Of a stretch of DNA of 64,000 nucleotides, positions 1 through 10,838 are shown piece by piece. Origin of the DNA: Oidiodendron maius Zn (Eukaryota > Ascomycota > Leotiomycetes > Myxotrichaceae). Location of the stretch: contig KN832885.1 of the NCBI GenBank assembly GCA_000827325.1, positions 496,001-560,000 on the forward strand, in the 5' to 3' direction. The notes under the pieces are model-generated. The model was not told the DNA's origin. It ran no database searches and was given only the letters and a program-made list of their open reading frames with translations. Positions within the stretch are counted from its first letter, which is position 1, and each line of letters opens with the position of its first letter. Position numbers and translations under genes: made by a program.

Positions 1-442
1 TTATGTTCGTCCGGCCCCAGGTAAACTGCAACGGGTCAAATCGATATAAACTACGAACCTCTCCCTGACTGCCAAGATTGTTGTTTATCACATACTGATA
101 GTGTCCGGCAAGGCCACTAAACAATACGTAATGAACCGTCGCAAGGTAGGAGTCAAAGGCAACGTGGATCATGTCTTTTGTTTGCTCTACAACTGTAGGC
201 CCAGTAGTGAAATTAAACGTCGTTTTGCCGCCAGTATCGGAATATCCCCCTGTAGCATTCCGTACTAATTCACGTCCTTTCCAGACCATGGAGTAGGCAT
301 ATCCTTTAGAGTTGATGGTCATAGCAAATGAGTCTCCATTTGACAGATGCCAAGTTGTTGGGTTTATTGTTGTCACTAAAGGTGGATTGGTTGCTACTAC
401 AAGGGGTATGAAGCTTAACCCTAGGAGCAAAAACCTTCGCAT
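1..442 (-). CDS. Secreted rhamnogalacturonan lyase-like protein (PL4-type), N-terminal part
   Basis: Only the N-terminal 147 codons are inside the window; the frame is open to the left edge. The ATG is at 442-440 and starts a signal peptide (MRRFLLLGLSFIPLVVA). The mature start resembles the N-terminal beta-sandwich of polysaccharide lyase family 4: a 'GYAYSMVWKGREL' strand pair, then an 'HYVLFSGLAGHYQYV' stretch and an 'R(S)LYRFDP' segment, which corresponds to the 'G.SGFYSYA...RLAYR' part of rhamnogalacturonan lyases. If so, the enzyme would be secreted and cut the rhamnose-galacturonate backbone of RG-I by beta-elimination. The family call rests on weak motif similarity and on the neighbours: a permease, a GH105 and a clear PL4. 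The C-terminal fibronectin-like and carbohydrate-binding modules, if present, lie outside the window. Confidence 0.6.
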   Translation of the reverse strand, partial: MRRFLLLGLSFIPLVVATNPPLVTTINPTTWHLSNGDSFAMTINSKGYAYSMVWKGRELVRNATGGYSDTGGKTTFNFTTGPTVVEQTKDMIHVAFDSYLATVHYVLFSGLAGHYQYVINNNLGSQGEVRSLYRFDPLQFTWGRTNI

Positions 443-1340
443 AGTGGACCACATAATTATGATGTCTAAGTCGATAACTCTAATATCTGAGAAGTGAGTG
501 GGCTTGCTTGTGAGTAATTTTGAAATCTCTCTTAGTTGTACATATATATTATAGAAGATGAGTTTCGATCCGAGCCTGTCGCTTTCGCGAGCATTTGTCC
601 CGAGTGAGAGCATTTCCATCTCGGATCGCTGCATCCAGCGCAACAGATCAATCACTAACAACTTTGATGATCATCACGCTGACTTGTATAGCGCTAGCTT
701 GAGAGAGCCATTCCATCTTCAGGCTTCAAAGTAAAGGGTGGATCGGTGACGAGCCAACTGTAGCCGATCACAAAACTTTTAGTATTGTCTTCATTTCAGT
801 TATTCACATCTCCACCTTGAGACCTAGAAAAAGATCAGAATACAACATGTCTGACTCGTAACACTGCGAGTAACCTACAGGGAGACCTGTTTTGCGGGGT
901 TCGTGCTTTCCCCTGGAATTCCACCACTTAGATGTAATGAGTTTGTCTTGGCGTTTAAACTCGATGTTGCTGACAGCCGCAGATCTTACAATAGCATCTT
1001 GATAGAACTGTAAACTGAGATAATTAAATTACCGATGAGACGTATAACTGCCTAGTTATATGACTTGCACTGGCTCAGGGAGAGAAATGGGCAGAAATAT
1101 TAGCGCAGACCTAAATTTGAGATGGATTCTAAGGCTAATACTTGAATACTTTGTAAGCGCATGAATAACTAGTTAGTCGGTCTTCATTTGACACGCTAAA
1201 CTAGAGGCGGTTCAATTACTTGCATTGGGGCTAATACAGGTACAGTATCAGGCCCTGAGCCGAACTTAACACTACGACAATGTCTCAGAATATCTGGTTC
1301 GTCATTCCAATTTAAATAGATAGCCTAGCAAAATATCGAC
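443..1340. other. Intergenic, 0.9 kb
   Basis: Upstream of the left-edge lyase and downstream of the MFS permease. I see no convincing reading frame, RNA gene or repeat. Confidence 0.6.
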
Positions 1341-3140
1341 TTAGAACACGTATCTGAAGTTAGGATTCTCTTTATCAGTTAAATCCTCAAAGGCATGCAC
1401 GTATTGCCGATCATTGGCCTCTTGGATACCGGCCTGTACAAGCGCTTCTCTTTTACTGTTCTCATGACGCAAATACCATCGAAGGTATAGAATGACAACA
1501 ACGAGGAGACTGTAGCAAACCAGATGAACTGCAAACGCAATGAAATAGCGTGGGGCATTCCAAGTCAAGAAAACCTGGGGACCTATATCATATGAGTAAA
1601 GTGGTATGGTGGTTTAGACATGTTCGACTAACCGATTGCATTGCCTACAGCCCATGCAACAAAATTTGTGGCAACGACGGTCGACTTTTTCGTCTGCCCG
1701 GCAATATTGCGAGATATCATCGAGAGTGACAATGTTTGTGCGGACCAGAATGACAAAGTAATATAGTAGCTGATCAGAAGCCCGACCTGAGTGGCCTTGT
1801 CATGATTTACAACAGTCATAAGCACAATTGTGCCAATGAATGACCTGTTGCATGAATTAGGTTTGAATAGTCGGCAGAGCTTATGCAACTTACGGTATGA
1901 CGAATGCTAGCATAACAAGCAAGTTTTGATGATATTTCTTGACGAGCCATACTGAGCTGAGAAGTACTATGATGATGTAGAAGCCTAGAACCATGGCCAG
2001 AAGCTGTGTTTGCAGGACGGTGAATTTAAATCCCGTGATGATGATATTTGCGAAAGCTCCAAGCCCACTTGTTGGCAGTGTTGTAAATATCGCAATGCCG
2101 CAATAGCACCATGTTTGGTGATCTTTGAAAGCTTCCCACATCTGTTCTTTTCTGAATCGTCTGTTCTGAATGCCGGTTTGATTGACTCGAACTCTCTCGA
2201 CCATGAGATGCTTATCTTCTTCACTGAAGCACTTGGCACGCATAGGAGAATCCGGCATCCAATACATCACAAACAGGCCCCATAGGATAGCGACTCCACC
2301 ATACGAGATAAATAGCGCCTGCCACGATTTTAAAGGGCCTCTATGAAGAAGCGTGAAGCAGTATGCCAAGAGACCTCCCACCACCTGCTGAGCGCCATTC
2401 ATCATATACCTGTGAATCATCAATAAGCTCACCGACATGACAGAAATTGTGTATTCTTCACGACCTACCAATAAGATACTGTAGCAGCTTGTTCCTCCCG
2501 TAAATACCACATACTAGAAAGTAAGATGAATGATGGCTGACAGCAAGCTTCAAAGATGCCGAGAAGTGTCCTGACTGTTACCAGTGATGTGAAGTTCTTG
2601 CATGCTGCATGGCACATGAGCGTCATGCCCCAAAGCATAATGTTGATGGAAAGATATTTCGCAATAGGCACCCTTTGAATGATCCAGTTAGTAGGATACT
2701 CGACAATCAATATAGCGATATAGATACAAGTCGTCAACCACGAATACTGTGAGCAGATGTCAGCTCGTCATCTCAGAGTTGGACGATATACTGACCTGCT
2801 GGCCGTGCAGTTTGGTATCTTTTTGAATACCCATGATTGATGCAAAGGAAAGTGTTCCCTTATCTAAAGCCTGCAAGAAGTAGGTGAAGATCATGATAGC
2901 CAGTACCCGGCGATCAATCAATCTCCTTAGCCGACGGTTTGTAGCTTCGTCAATGACAATCTTGACGTCGCTCGCGTACTTGGCGACTTCTCCGTCGACT
3001 CGATCGAAGTCGGTGATTTTCTTCACTGCATAACCGCCAGATTCCATCTGCTCAATTTGAACGTTGTCAGCATCATCAGTCTTGCCAGCCAATGGCTGGA
3101 CTGGCTCTTGCGGGGTATTGCCGATCTCTGGGCTGCCCAT
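1341..3140 (-). CDS. MFS permease of the anion:cation symporter (Dal5/allantoate permease-like) family
   Basis: Five exons (3140-2796, 2746-2469, 2409-1894, 1844-1633, 1582-1341) give 530 aa, normal for this family. A hydrophilic N-terminus of about 75 residues precedes the first membrane helix ('LAIMIFTYFLQALDKGTLSFASIMGI', written in the protein as two short blocks around QALDKG). The 'DKGTLSFAS' motif, the 'EYPTNWIIQR' segment with 'GIFEACCQPS', and the C-terminal 'LTDKENPNFRYVF' are all typical of fungal Dal5/Tna1/Seo1-type transporters, which move organic anions such as allantoate, nicotinate or sugar acids. It lies divergently from the GH105 gene, so import of unsaturated galacturonyl-rhamnose oligosaccharides or a related uronate is a reasonable inference. 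Substrate cannot be read from sequence. All four introns have canonical GT..AG ends. Confidence 0.9.
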
Positions 3141-3862
3141 TTTGACCGCGCAAAGAATGATATGGCACTATGTAGAGTTCGATAATGCTTCAGAGGATAT
3201 AAGAGGATGTAGATGGCTCTTAAACAAAGAGTACCAAAGATGTCAGATGTCAGAGCAACCACATGCGTAGACTTAGAGCGCTTATCCTCTCTCGTAGACA
3301 CCCTGCCTGACATTTCCCACGGGGAAGTTTTACGCACCCCGGCTGTGGAATCTGAGCTAACCCGCACAAAATCCACATCCACACGTCAAACACGGGTCAA
3401 AGTTTGAGACCGGGAATGCCAAGCCGTACAGCAGTTGGTGGACCACAATGGGACGGAAAAACATCGCCCTCGACTTCCCCGAAGAAGTGGGGTGTGTGAA
3501 CGAATATCGCTAAAAACAATCCAGCTCAACGGCTACACCGAGCTATTTGGATGAACGTATCGCCCTATTTCCTTGGCATTTAGGATGACATTTAATCCCA
3601 ATAGGGGCCTGAAGGAAAGGAGGCGGCTCGGCACAGAACTCTAGATACAAATACCCTCACGTGATTTCGGGTTAATTGTCCCCGACCGAACCGACCCCGA
3701 AGAAGTTATGATATGCAACCAAAGCAGTTCGAGGGTGGGATTGCAATAACAAACCTTGGAATGAGATTATTGCAGTTTCGTTGAGGTTGGGAATCCTTTC
3801 ATTTTGTACGCGATATAGGAGATAATTTTCTGTCAATAACTCCGTGTGTGAGCGCAATCGAC
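3141..3862. promoter_or_regulatory. Divergent promoter region between MFS permease and GH105
   Basis: 722 bp separate the two start codons, so this is probably a shared regulatory region. It contains one match (minus strand of 3435-3441, CCACCAA) to the CCNCCAA core reported for the galacturonate regulator GaaR, and a GTGGGG at about 3487 that fits the CreA consensus SYGGRG. Both are short enough to occur by chance. No coding frame in the stretch looks real. Confidence 0.35.
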
Positions 3863-4978
3863 ATGCCGACCACTGAAGCAGGCCTCGAGGCTGCTGAAAT
3901 TCAGAGATCGATCAAGCTGCTCATCAACAACCTCGTAAACATTACAGACACAACTGGCGAGTTCCTTCTTACTCTCCCTGACGGGCGAGTAATTGATACC
4001 AAGGGATGGAACGATTGGGAGTGGACACATGGCATAGGGCTGTATGGCCTATATAAATATCATACTTTGACAAATGATATGTCTAGCCTGCAGATCATCG
4101 AAGATTGGTTTCGGGATCGTTTCGCAGCAGGTGGCACGACCAAGAATATCAATACAATGGCGGCCTTTCTTACCCTAGCATATTTGTATGAGAAGACAGG
4201 GAACCAGACCTACCTTCCCTGGCTGGATTCCTGGGCCGAGTGGGCGATGCACGATCTCGAACGCACAGAATATGGCGGCATGCAACATGTCACATATCTC
4301 ACCAAAAACACTCAACAACTATGGGATGACACTTTGATGATGACTGTCTTACCACTGGCGAAGATTGGCAAGGTGCTTAACAGACCACATTATGTAGAAG
4401 AGGCAAAACGGCAATGCCTCCTTCACATCAAGTACCTCTTCGATACGCAAACAGGACTCTTCTTTCACGGTTGGACATTTGAAGATGGAGGCCATAACTT
4501 TGCTAGGGCTAGGTGGGCGAGGGGAAATTCCTGGCTGACAATTGTGATTCCCGAATTTATCGAGTTACTGGATCTGGACAAGCGAGACCCAATAAGGATA
4601 CACTTGATAGATACTCTAGAAGCGCAGTGTCAAGCCCTGAAGAAATACCAAGATGATTCGGGTTTGTGGCGAACTTTGTTGGATCATAGCGACGATGGCT
4701 CGTACGTGGAATCGTCCGCCTCAGCAGGGTTTGTATATGGTGTTTTAAAGGCTAGAAGAAAGCGATATATTGGCCCAGAATATGACGAGATGGCTATTAG
4801 GGCTACTAAGGCTGTCCTTGCACAGATCGATGAGAAGGGTGAGCTGCAGAATACGAGCTTTGGGACAGGCATGGGAGATTCACTGCAGTTTTATAAGGAC
4901 ATTCCAAGGACGAGCATGCCGTACGGACAGGCAATGGCTATTATGGCACTGGGTGAGTTTTTAAGACGATTCATATAG
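3863..4978 (+). CDS. Unsaturated rhamnogalacturonyl hydrolase (GH105)
   Basis: Single exon, 371 aa, the normal length for GH105 (YteR-like) enzymes. The frame is open a few codons further upstream, but the first ATG is at 3863. The sequence carries family landmarks in order: 'GWNDWEWTHGIGLYGLY' near residue 50, 'NTMAAFLTLAYLYEKTG', then 'QLWDDTLMMTVLPLAKIG' (the Asp here corresponds to the catalytic general acid/base of YteR), 'HGWTFEDGGHNFARARWARGNSW', and 'SFGTGMGDSLQFYKDIPRTSMPYGQA' near the C-terminus. The enzyme hydrates and hydrolyses the unsaturated uronic acid at the end of lyase products. There is no signal peptide, so it should act in the cytosol on imported oligosaccharides, which fits the adjacent permease and PL4 lyase. 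It converges with the PL4 gene with only about 80 bp between stops. Confidence 0.93.
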   Translation: MPTTEAGLEAAEIQRSIKLLINNLVNITDTTGEFLLTLPDGRVIDTKGWNDWEWTHGIGLYGLYKYHTLTNDMSSLQIIEDWFRDRFAAGGTTKNINTMAAFLTLAYLYEKTGNQTYLPWLDSWAEWAMHDLERTEYGGMQHVTYLTKNTQQLWDDTLMMTVLPLAKIGKVLNRPHYVEEAKRQCLLHIKYLFDTQTGLFFHGWTFEDGGHNFARARWARGNSWLTIVIPEFIELLDLDKRDPIRIHLIDTLEAQCQALKKYQDDSGLWRTLLDHSDDGSYVESSASAGFVYGVLKARRKRYIGPEYDEMAIRATKAVLAQIDEKGELQNTSFGTGMGDSLQFYKDIPRTSMPYGQAMAIMALGEFLRRFI

Positions 4979-5059
4979 AATAAAATATTATTTATTTCAG
5001 CTATGAGGTCATATGTGTGAAAGTCAATATATTTTTGGCTCCTTAATATAACTTTTTGC

Positions 5060-7272
5060 CTACTCAATCTCAAGCCGCAAGGCATCATACTGGACATACG
5101 TTGTCTGTGGGAGGACAGCACTCTCATAATCGGTCGCATTTGGAGGCAAGCTCAGTATAATCTCATTTGTACCGTGTACAAACAGCTTTGGGTCGAAGGT
5201 AAATTTGTTGGCAATGTTATAGCATGTAACTGCTGAACGGACCCCACATGAGCTGCTGTGGTAGTAACTACCAAACTCAACTTTAGTTTCCACAATTCTG
5301 TAGCTTGGAGAATTTACTTACGGAATAATCCAAGGCTTCAGGTCATGCCCATTGACTGAAACGGTATATGGCAGATTTGCAAACGGCTCCGATGCATTGT
5401 ACACATCTGTATTTCCGGCAGCGGTCTTCGCACCGGCCAATTGTACCGTAAAAGTCGCCTCTCTCTTATTTGAAAACGATGCTGTATCCATATCCCAGAG
5501 AATGGTCCAATTGTTGACATTCTTATAGTATGGCTCTGGTCGCAGAGAGTTGGCGTATCCACCAAAAGTACTCCAGTGCACATAGTTCAAATCCTTGCCG
5601 ATATCGCTTTCACCGACCTTGAAGACTACACCATCTGGAAACTCGGTCGGGAAGTCGTATACAGCCCAGTAAATGCGATACTGTGCAGGATGTAAAGGAT
5701 GTGTGAGATCAGGCTCGTTGCCATGCCTGAATTCGCCACTGCTTTTGTCTGGGGTACCAATGCGCCAAATTTCCTCCCCAGCTGACTCTTCTCGCCAGCG
5801 TGCATGAGTGGTATGGACTTGTCCTGCAATTACTGGGATGTCGTCTTTAGTATATTGACCGAATATGCCATCGGCATATACAGTGAGCCTGTAAGTCCCC
5901 TCAATAACTGCGAGGATCTCCACATCTCCTGTCTTCGGGTCAATATCTGCCCAGTATTGGTATGATGAAGGGTCCATGACATTGTCTTGAAAGTCAACTC
6001 CATTTTGAGCCAGCACTGCAATTGGACGAATTGCTCCCGAAGGAAGATCAATGTGGCCTTTCCACGTCGTGCGTCTGTGAGAAGGAACGTAATTCGGCAC
6101 ATACTGGGCAATTGAATCGTAAAACTCGGTGTTCCACAATGGTGAGTAGAACTGAAGTGCTTCCTGTTGTAGGTCTTCCAGCGAGGTTGATGGGGAGCCT
6201 TTATTAAAGAAATAGAATTGCTAGAACTGGTTAGATCAGACCCAGAAGAGGAATCGTGACACTTACAGGACCAAAAGTACGGTCAAATCCGTCCGTAATG
6301 TTTGGTGTGCCATCACCGTGGTGATTGGACACTGTGAAAAGTAAGCCAATCTGTAAGGGCCACAGTTGAGGGCGACTCACCAATATAATTGTACACAATT
6401 CCATCGACAATTAGATCCGAATGCAATGGCCCACCATAATACGTATCTTTTGTGTTCATTACGAGCCAAGCTCCGAAGGTTGAGTTGTCATCACTGGTAG
6501 TCCCGTCCGCATACATGCCATGAACATCATGATCTCTCCACGTATCCGAAAAGGTATACTTTGTAAAGTAGTCTGATTCTTGTTGAACGTAGGGGTCGTC
6601 TGGGGTATTTCCAAGATACCATGTAGCATCTTGCACTGTAACTTCGTGTATAGTTCCATTGTCGGATGGTAATGGAGCATATTGTTCAGGGTTTGTGAAC
6701 AAGTGGGTCCAAAGTGGCGTATTTGGTCGAAACAAAGTTCTGAATTCTTGCATATTGCGCAAGAATGGAGTTGTCTTGTTATAGTATGCTAATCGACTGA
6801 AAGTATGTAGGCCGGTTTCGCCTTCTCGAAGAAACCAGTATTGCTCTAGTGTCTGACCGGTGGGTGGATAAGTCTCGCTCATTACAATACCCCCAAATGG
6901 GGTGTTTGTTGAATCGACTCCTTTGATAAGCTTATATTTCGGATCAATGGATCCTGGTGTATAGCTTCCCGACGGGATGCAGTAGCAGTCAAGATATGGG
7001 CCTATTCCGCTATTTCCAGATCCTGTAGAACCCCCAGGAGTGGGAGTTACATAATTGAGTTCCCCAAGAAGGTCTTGTCCATCTAGAGAAAGTACATCAA
7101 TTGCGCCTGTGGATTTATTGACAGCTGCGTGCAGGCGGTCATTACTGAGGACTAGCTGTCTGCTGTCTTCCGTTGCATTGAGAACGGCGATAGCTGGGGA
7201 AAATAATAATGCAAGCAAGGAAACACTGCATCTTAGTCCCGTCCGTCGGGATGAATGAGATTTGGCAACCAT
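5060..7272 (-). CDS. Secreted rhamnogalacturonan lyase, PL4
   Basis: Four exons (7272-6381, 6331-6267, 6220-5322, 5267-5060) encode 687 aa. A signal peptide ('CSVSLLALLFSPAIA') is followed by the N-terminal lyase domain ('DRLHAAVNKSTGAIDVLSLDGQDLLG'). The 'SNHHGDGTPNITDGFDRTFGP' region spans the first two introns, and the C-terminal carbohydrate-binding-type module ends in 'TYVQYDALRLEIE'. The length matches the long RglB-like type rather than the shorter RglA type. It would cleave RG-I outside the cell. The last intron needed care: the donor at 5321 has a tempting AG only 24 nt away, but the 54-nt intron ending at 5268 restores the family motif 'PYYHSSSCGVRS'. Neighbouring GH105 and permease genes support an RG-I degradation role. 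Regulation is not visible. Confidence 0.93.
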
Positions 7273-8586
7273 GATGCCTCAATAAGCCGAACAAGTGGCC
7301 TTCAGTTGGATATGTCAGAAATATGTTCTCGGAACATAGATATATCTTCAGGCCGCATATTTGACCACTCCTCCATTCTTGATATTTGACTTTATTTCTC
7401 CAGACAGGGTCCTTCGGACGCATGGGTCCTGAACCCTCAAGGATTCGGACGAACCTGCATGGCGGGGTGAAAAGCCACCCCGCCGTCAAGCTTCGGCTCG
7501 CAATACCACGAAATTTCTCCATCGGCAAAATACAGCTTTCCCCGAGACCATCCAAAAAAGGAAGAGAAGGAAAAGAGAGAAAACTATAGGTCAGTAGCGT
7601 TAGTGATGAGGTAGAATCACTGGCGTAATTTTTGCTAGATTTAATTCGAATTTCAAGAGAAGCAATCAAGATTATTATTCTTAAGAGGGACGAATTCTGC
7701 AGGCAGGGGTCTTGGGAGAATGGCCCAGAATCTATGGGAAGGCTGCATTGTTGTAGAAGTTGGCTAGGAGGTGGAAATTTGAGCTCCAAGTGCGGTAGCT
7801 TTGTTTCAGTGATTCGTTCAGGATTAAATACTAAGATAAAACATTAGATCTGCGTAAAGGGAAACGACTTTATACAGAGAGCCTTGAGGATATACTTTTA
7901 TAGACTTGATTCCTAAGGCCATATCACTGTAATATTTTCCAATATACGTTCATTAATTATCATTCCAGTCCTTCTATCATTTTTTTTAATAGATGGGCTA
8001 AAGCTAATGCCCTCGTAAGGGTTCATCCATAAGGTTGGGATTATGTTAGCTAAATACGCCGGCTGATCAGAACTAATCTCGACGCGCACCACATATAACC
8101 CTGTCTGGCTGCAGGATATCAATCCTAATGAAATTTACGATTTGGCCTTGCAAAATGGCTAAGGTCGTTGGCGTTCGTTGGAGGAGGGTCATATCCTGGG
8201 ACTACATTTACCTGGCAGGAGGACTACGGAGATGTTTGCCTCGCAGATGATGGGGTACATTTATGATGCTAGTAAGCGACGTGGCCAATCGACGGAGGGT
8301 TGAATAAGTTGACGATGCAGAGTATCGTGCAGGTTTGTCGGCCTACCACCTAGATTCTTGCAACGGGTATCTTCATAGCTTGCTCTGGTGGAGATGTTAG
8401 GGCCTTACGGCAACTTTGAGCTTTGATTAGTTAGCTGAAGGGCGCTGAATAATGGTGGAAGTTATACGTAGTGGAATTTGCGTATTAAAACTCTACAAGA
8501 TTAATCGGAGAACATGAAATTCTTCGCGAGACTCCGCCGATATCTACCGAGTTTTCATTTAGATATCTTCAAGGGCATTCTAACCT
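7273..8586. other. Intergenic, 1.3 kb
   Basis: Upstream of the PL4 gene and downstream of a HET gene. A 215-codon open frame on the minus strand at 7142-7789 overlaps the PL4 start and has no recognisable domain. At 8185-8305 the plus strand has a short stretch with protein-like composition ('EMFASQMMGYIYDASKRRGQ') followed by a stop. I do not recognise its family. Confidence 0.5.
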
Positions 8587-10541
8587 CTACACAAGTGTCA
8601 AGGTACACATTTCCCAATCTTTAAAAGGATACTTTTCAACATCTTCTCCGTCACTGTTTGAATCTGAAATGAATATTCCGACACGTTGGTAGTCTACCCC
8701 TGAAGGCTTTAGGAGCAGCCCATTATATTCAGACACCCTCAAACAGAATAGGGGGCCTTCCATAGCATCTACAAGCTCTGCAAAAAGGTCTAATAAAGCT
8801 AAGCCGACTTTACAGGCCTGCCCCGTACCTACTTCCCAAATCTCGTTACGTCTCCGTTGCACTTCCTTGACTTGGCCGCGGAGCGTGATTTTTCCGGCTG
8901 AAACTGGCCCTGTTGTATCTGGGCCCGCTAGAATTGTCATAGCATCGAGAACTTTAATCAGAGAGGAGTCACTGTTGAATCTAGAATGGACGAAAAGGAT
9001 TGGCCCTCGCAAGCTTAACCATGACCATGTTGGAGCCAGATATGTCAGTGGACGGGACTTGATGTAGGTTGCAGTATGCCACATGAGCCATTTGCAGAGA
9101 GACTCCCTCCAAAGACCAGCCAGGTACTCGTCGCTTGTTATATCTTGAAATCTCCTTGCAAGGCCAGAAAGTGCCGGAAGCGCGTCGCTTTCGTAGGTGA
9201 GATCACGGCGAGAATAATCTAGAGCAATTTGGGCCCAAAGGATAAACAAGGTTTCGTCCATTTTTGGACTTGGAGAGTGCCATTTCCGCTTGTAGCCGTT
9301 GGTAAGTAAATTATCAAAAAAATAGTTTGGTAGACGCGCCGACCCAATGCCTCTGGCCCCAGATTTGGTTTGACATTGCCAGGACACTTTGCCCGCGCTA
9401 TATATCAAGAGTCGCGGAGATAACAGGCGCTCCTGGAGCGCCCAGCCCCTTTTGTTCAGTGGATCATTGGCTGGTTTGTAAGAATTGTTCACTCGGAGGT
9501 AAATGATGCCGGTATCACCATTTGGAAGACCAAGGACTAACTGGTCCAATTCTTGACCAGTGTTGGCCTTTCCTTTCATAAAACAGCCAGCGTTGCAATC
9601 AGAACCACCTGCAGCTGAAATTGTTACACTTGCATTTCCATATATATCGGCCATCTTCGACGCTTCCGAAAGCCAGTCTTGCTCAGAATCCTGTAAGATA
9701 CAGAGTGCGTCAACCCAGAGATATTTATGGCCCAATCTTCGAGTAATAACTACTGCATCTTGAATCGTCTTAGGGAGGACCTGAAGCTGGATTCCTTCCA
9801 TTAGCTTCTCCCAGCTGTCTTTTGTGGCAACAATCTCCTGTGGACCTCCCCAGCAATAGCTCAGCCCGGTATAGTTGCCCTGACGACCATCTGACACGGT
9901 AGGAAAAATAATGTCGTCCACACCTGACCTAAGTTCTATAATACGGCTTGGCAAGGTTCCCACTTGTGATGCCCTGCACAAAGCATGATGATTTGTGCAC
10001 TCAGCTACAAGCTGGTCAACCATGAACCAGCTACGTTCTGAATCTGGTTCTCCAGTAATGCTCCGGTAGTCTACGAAATTAGCAGCTGGATCTTCTATTA
10101 AAGCATTAGCATATTTACCTACCATGTTCTGTCTCTAGATATGCAACTCAACCTACCTTTGTCTGTAAATACCTCCAATCGGCCCACTAAGCACGTTCCT
10201 GGTGGCAAAATAGATTGATTGCCATCATCTTTCGAGCTATCAGTACAAAACCCGAAGCATACCAAGATCTGATCTATGCCGTGCGTTTCTCTTTTCAAAG
10301 CGCGCAAAATTGTAAAGCGATCAGACCCTGTCTTGTCCCACCAAGGCTGCCATGCCTGACTGGATATGACGTCGACAATGCTGGAGTATATTAAATTACA
10401 AATGCGACAGTCTTTGGTAGACGAAGATAGCAGAGAAGGCTGCGATATATGTGAGAAGCCCTCGGGCCTGAGAAGCTGCTCCAATGTTATAGCCCTGCAA
10501 CAGGAACACAAGCTTTTCCCGCTTGCAAGTCTAGCTTGCAT
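8587..10541 (-). CDS. Heterokaryon incompatibility (HET) domain protein
   Basis: Two exons (10541-10157, 10094-8587) give 630 aa. The frame is open upstream of 10541 but has no earlier ATG, so this ATG (MQARLASGK) is chosen. The N-terminal part has a Cys-rich 'LCSCCRAITLEQLL' element and 'KDCRICNLI'. The HET core follows from about residue 190: 'YTGLSYCWGG', 'LPKTIQDAVVITRRLGHKYLWVDALCILQDSEQDW', 'MADIYGNASVTISAAGGSD', then 'KRGWALQERLLSPRLLIY'. HET domains mediate cell death or growth arrest on non-self recognition in filamentous ascomycetes. Most genomic HET genes have no known partner and the activity of this one is unknown. The intron ends TGCTAATGCTTTAATAG, a good branch point and acceptor. 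Confidence 0.9.
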
Positions 10542-10838
10542 GTTGATGTCGTTGATGGATGCTGCCTCCTGCACTGGAAGAGTATAAAGATTTGTTCACA
10601 TGCAACAGCATACTCTTATGTTTCATTAAAATGTGGCCGTTTCTTGTGGATGTGTTGGGCACTCAACTTCGGCTGCTGTACCCCCACTTTATTCAGAGTA
10701 AGGCAAGCTCCCACCAAATAAAGTCTATGCTTACAACCAGTATAACCAACCCGACAACTTTCACCTGCCCATTTGGTGCAGAAGGTATGAATGAGGTCTA
10801 TTTCGCCCGGCTAAGCCTTAAAAGGGCAGCTAGTATAA

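Noticed and set aside
5298-5321. 24-nt intron near the 3' end of the PL4 gene (GTAAGT to CTACAG)
   Set aside because: Too short for a spliceosomal intron. The 54-nt alternative ending at 5268 restores the family motif and the reading frame.
7142-7789. 215-codon open frame on the minus strand overlapping the start of the PL4 gene
   Set aside because: It overlaps the PL4 signal-peptide exon in another frame, has no recognisable domain, and its composition looks non-coding.
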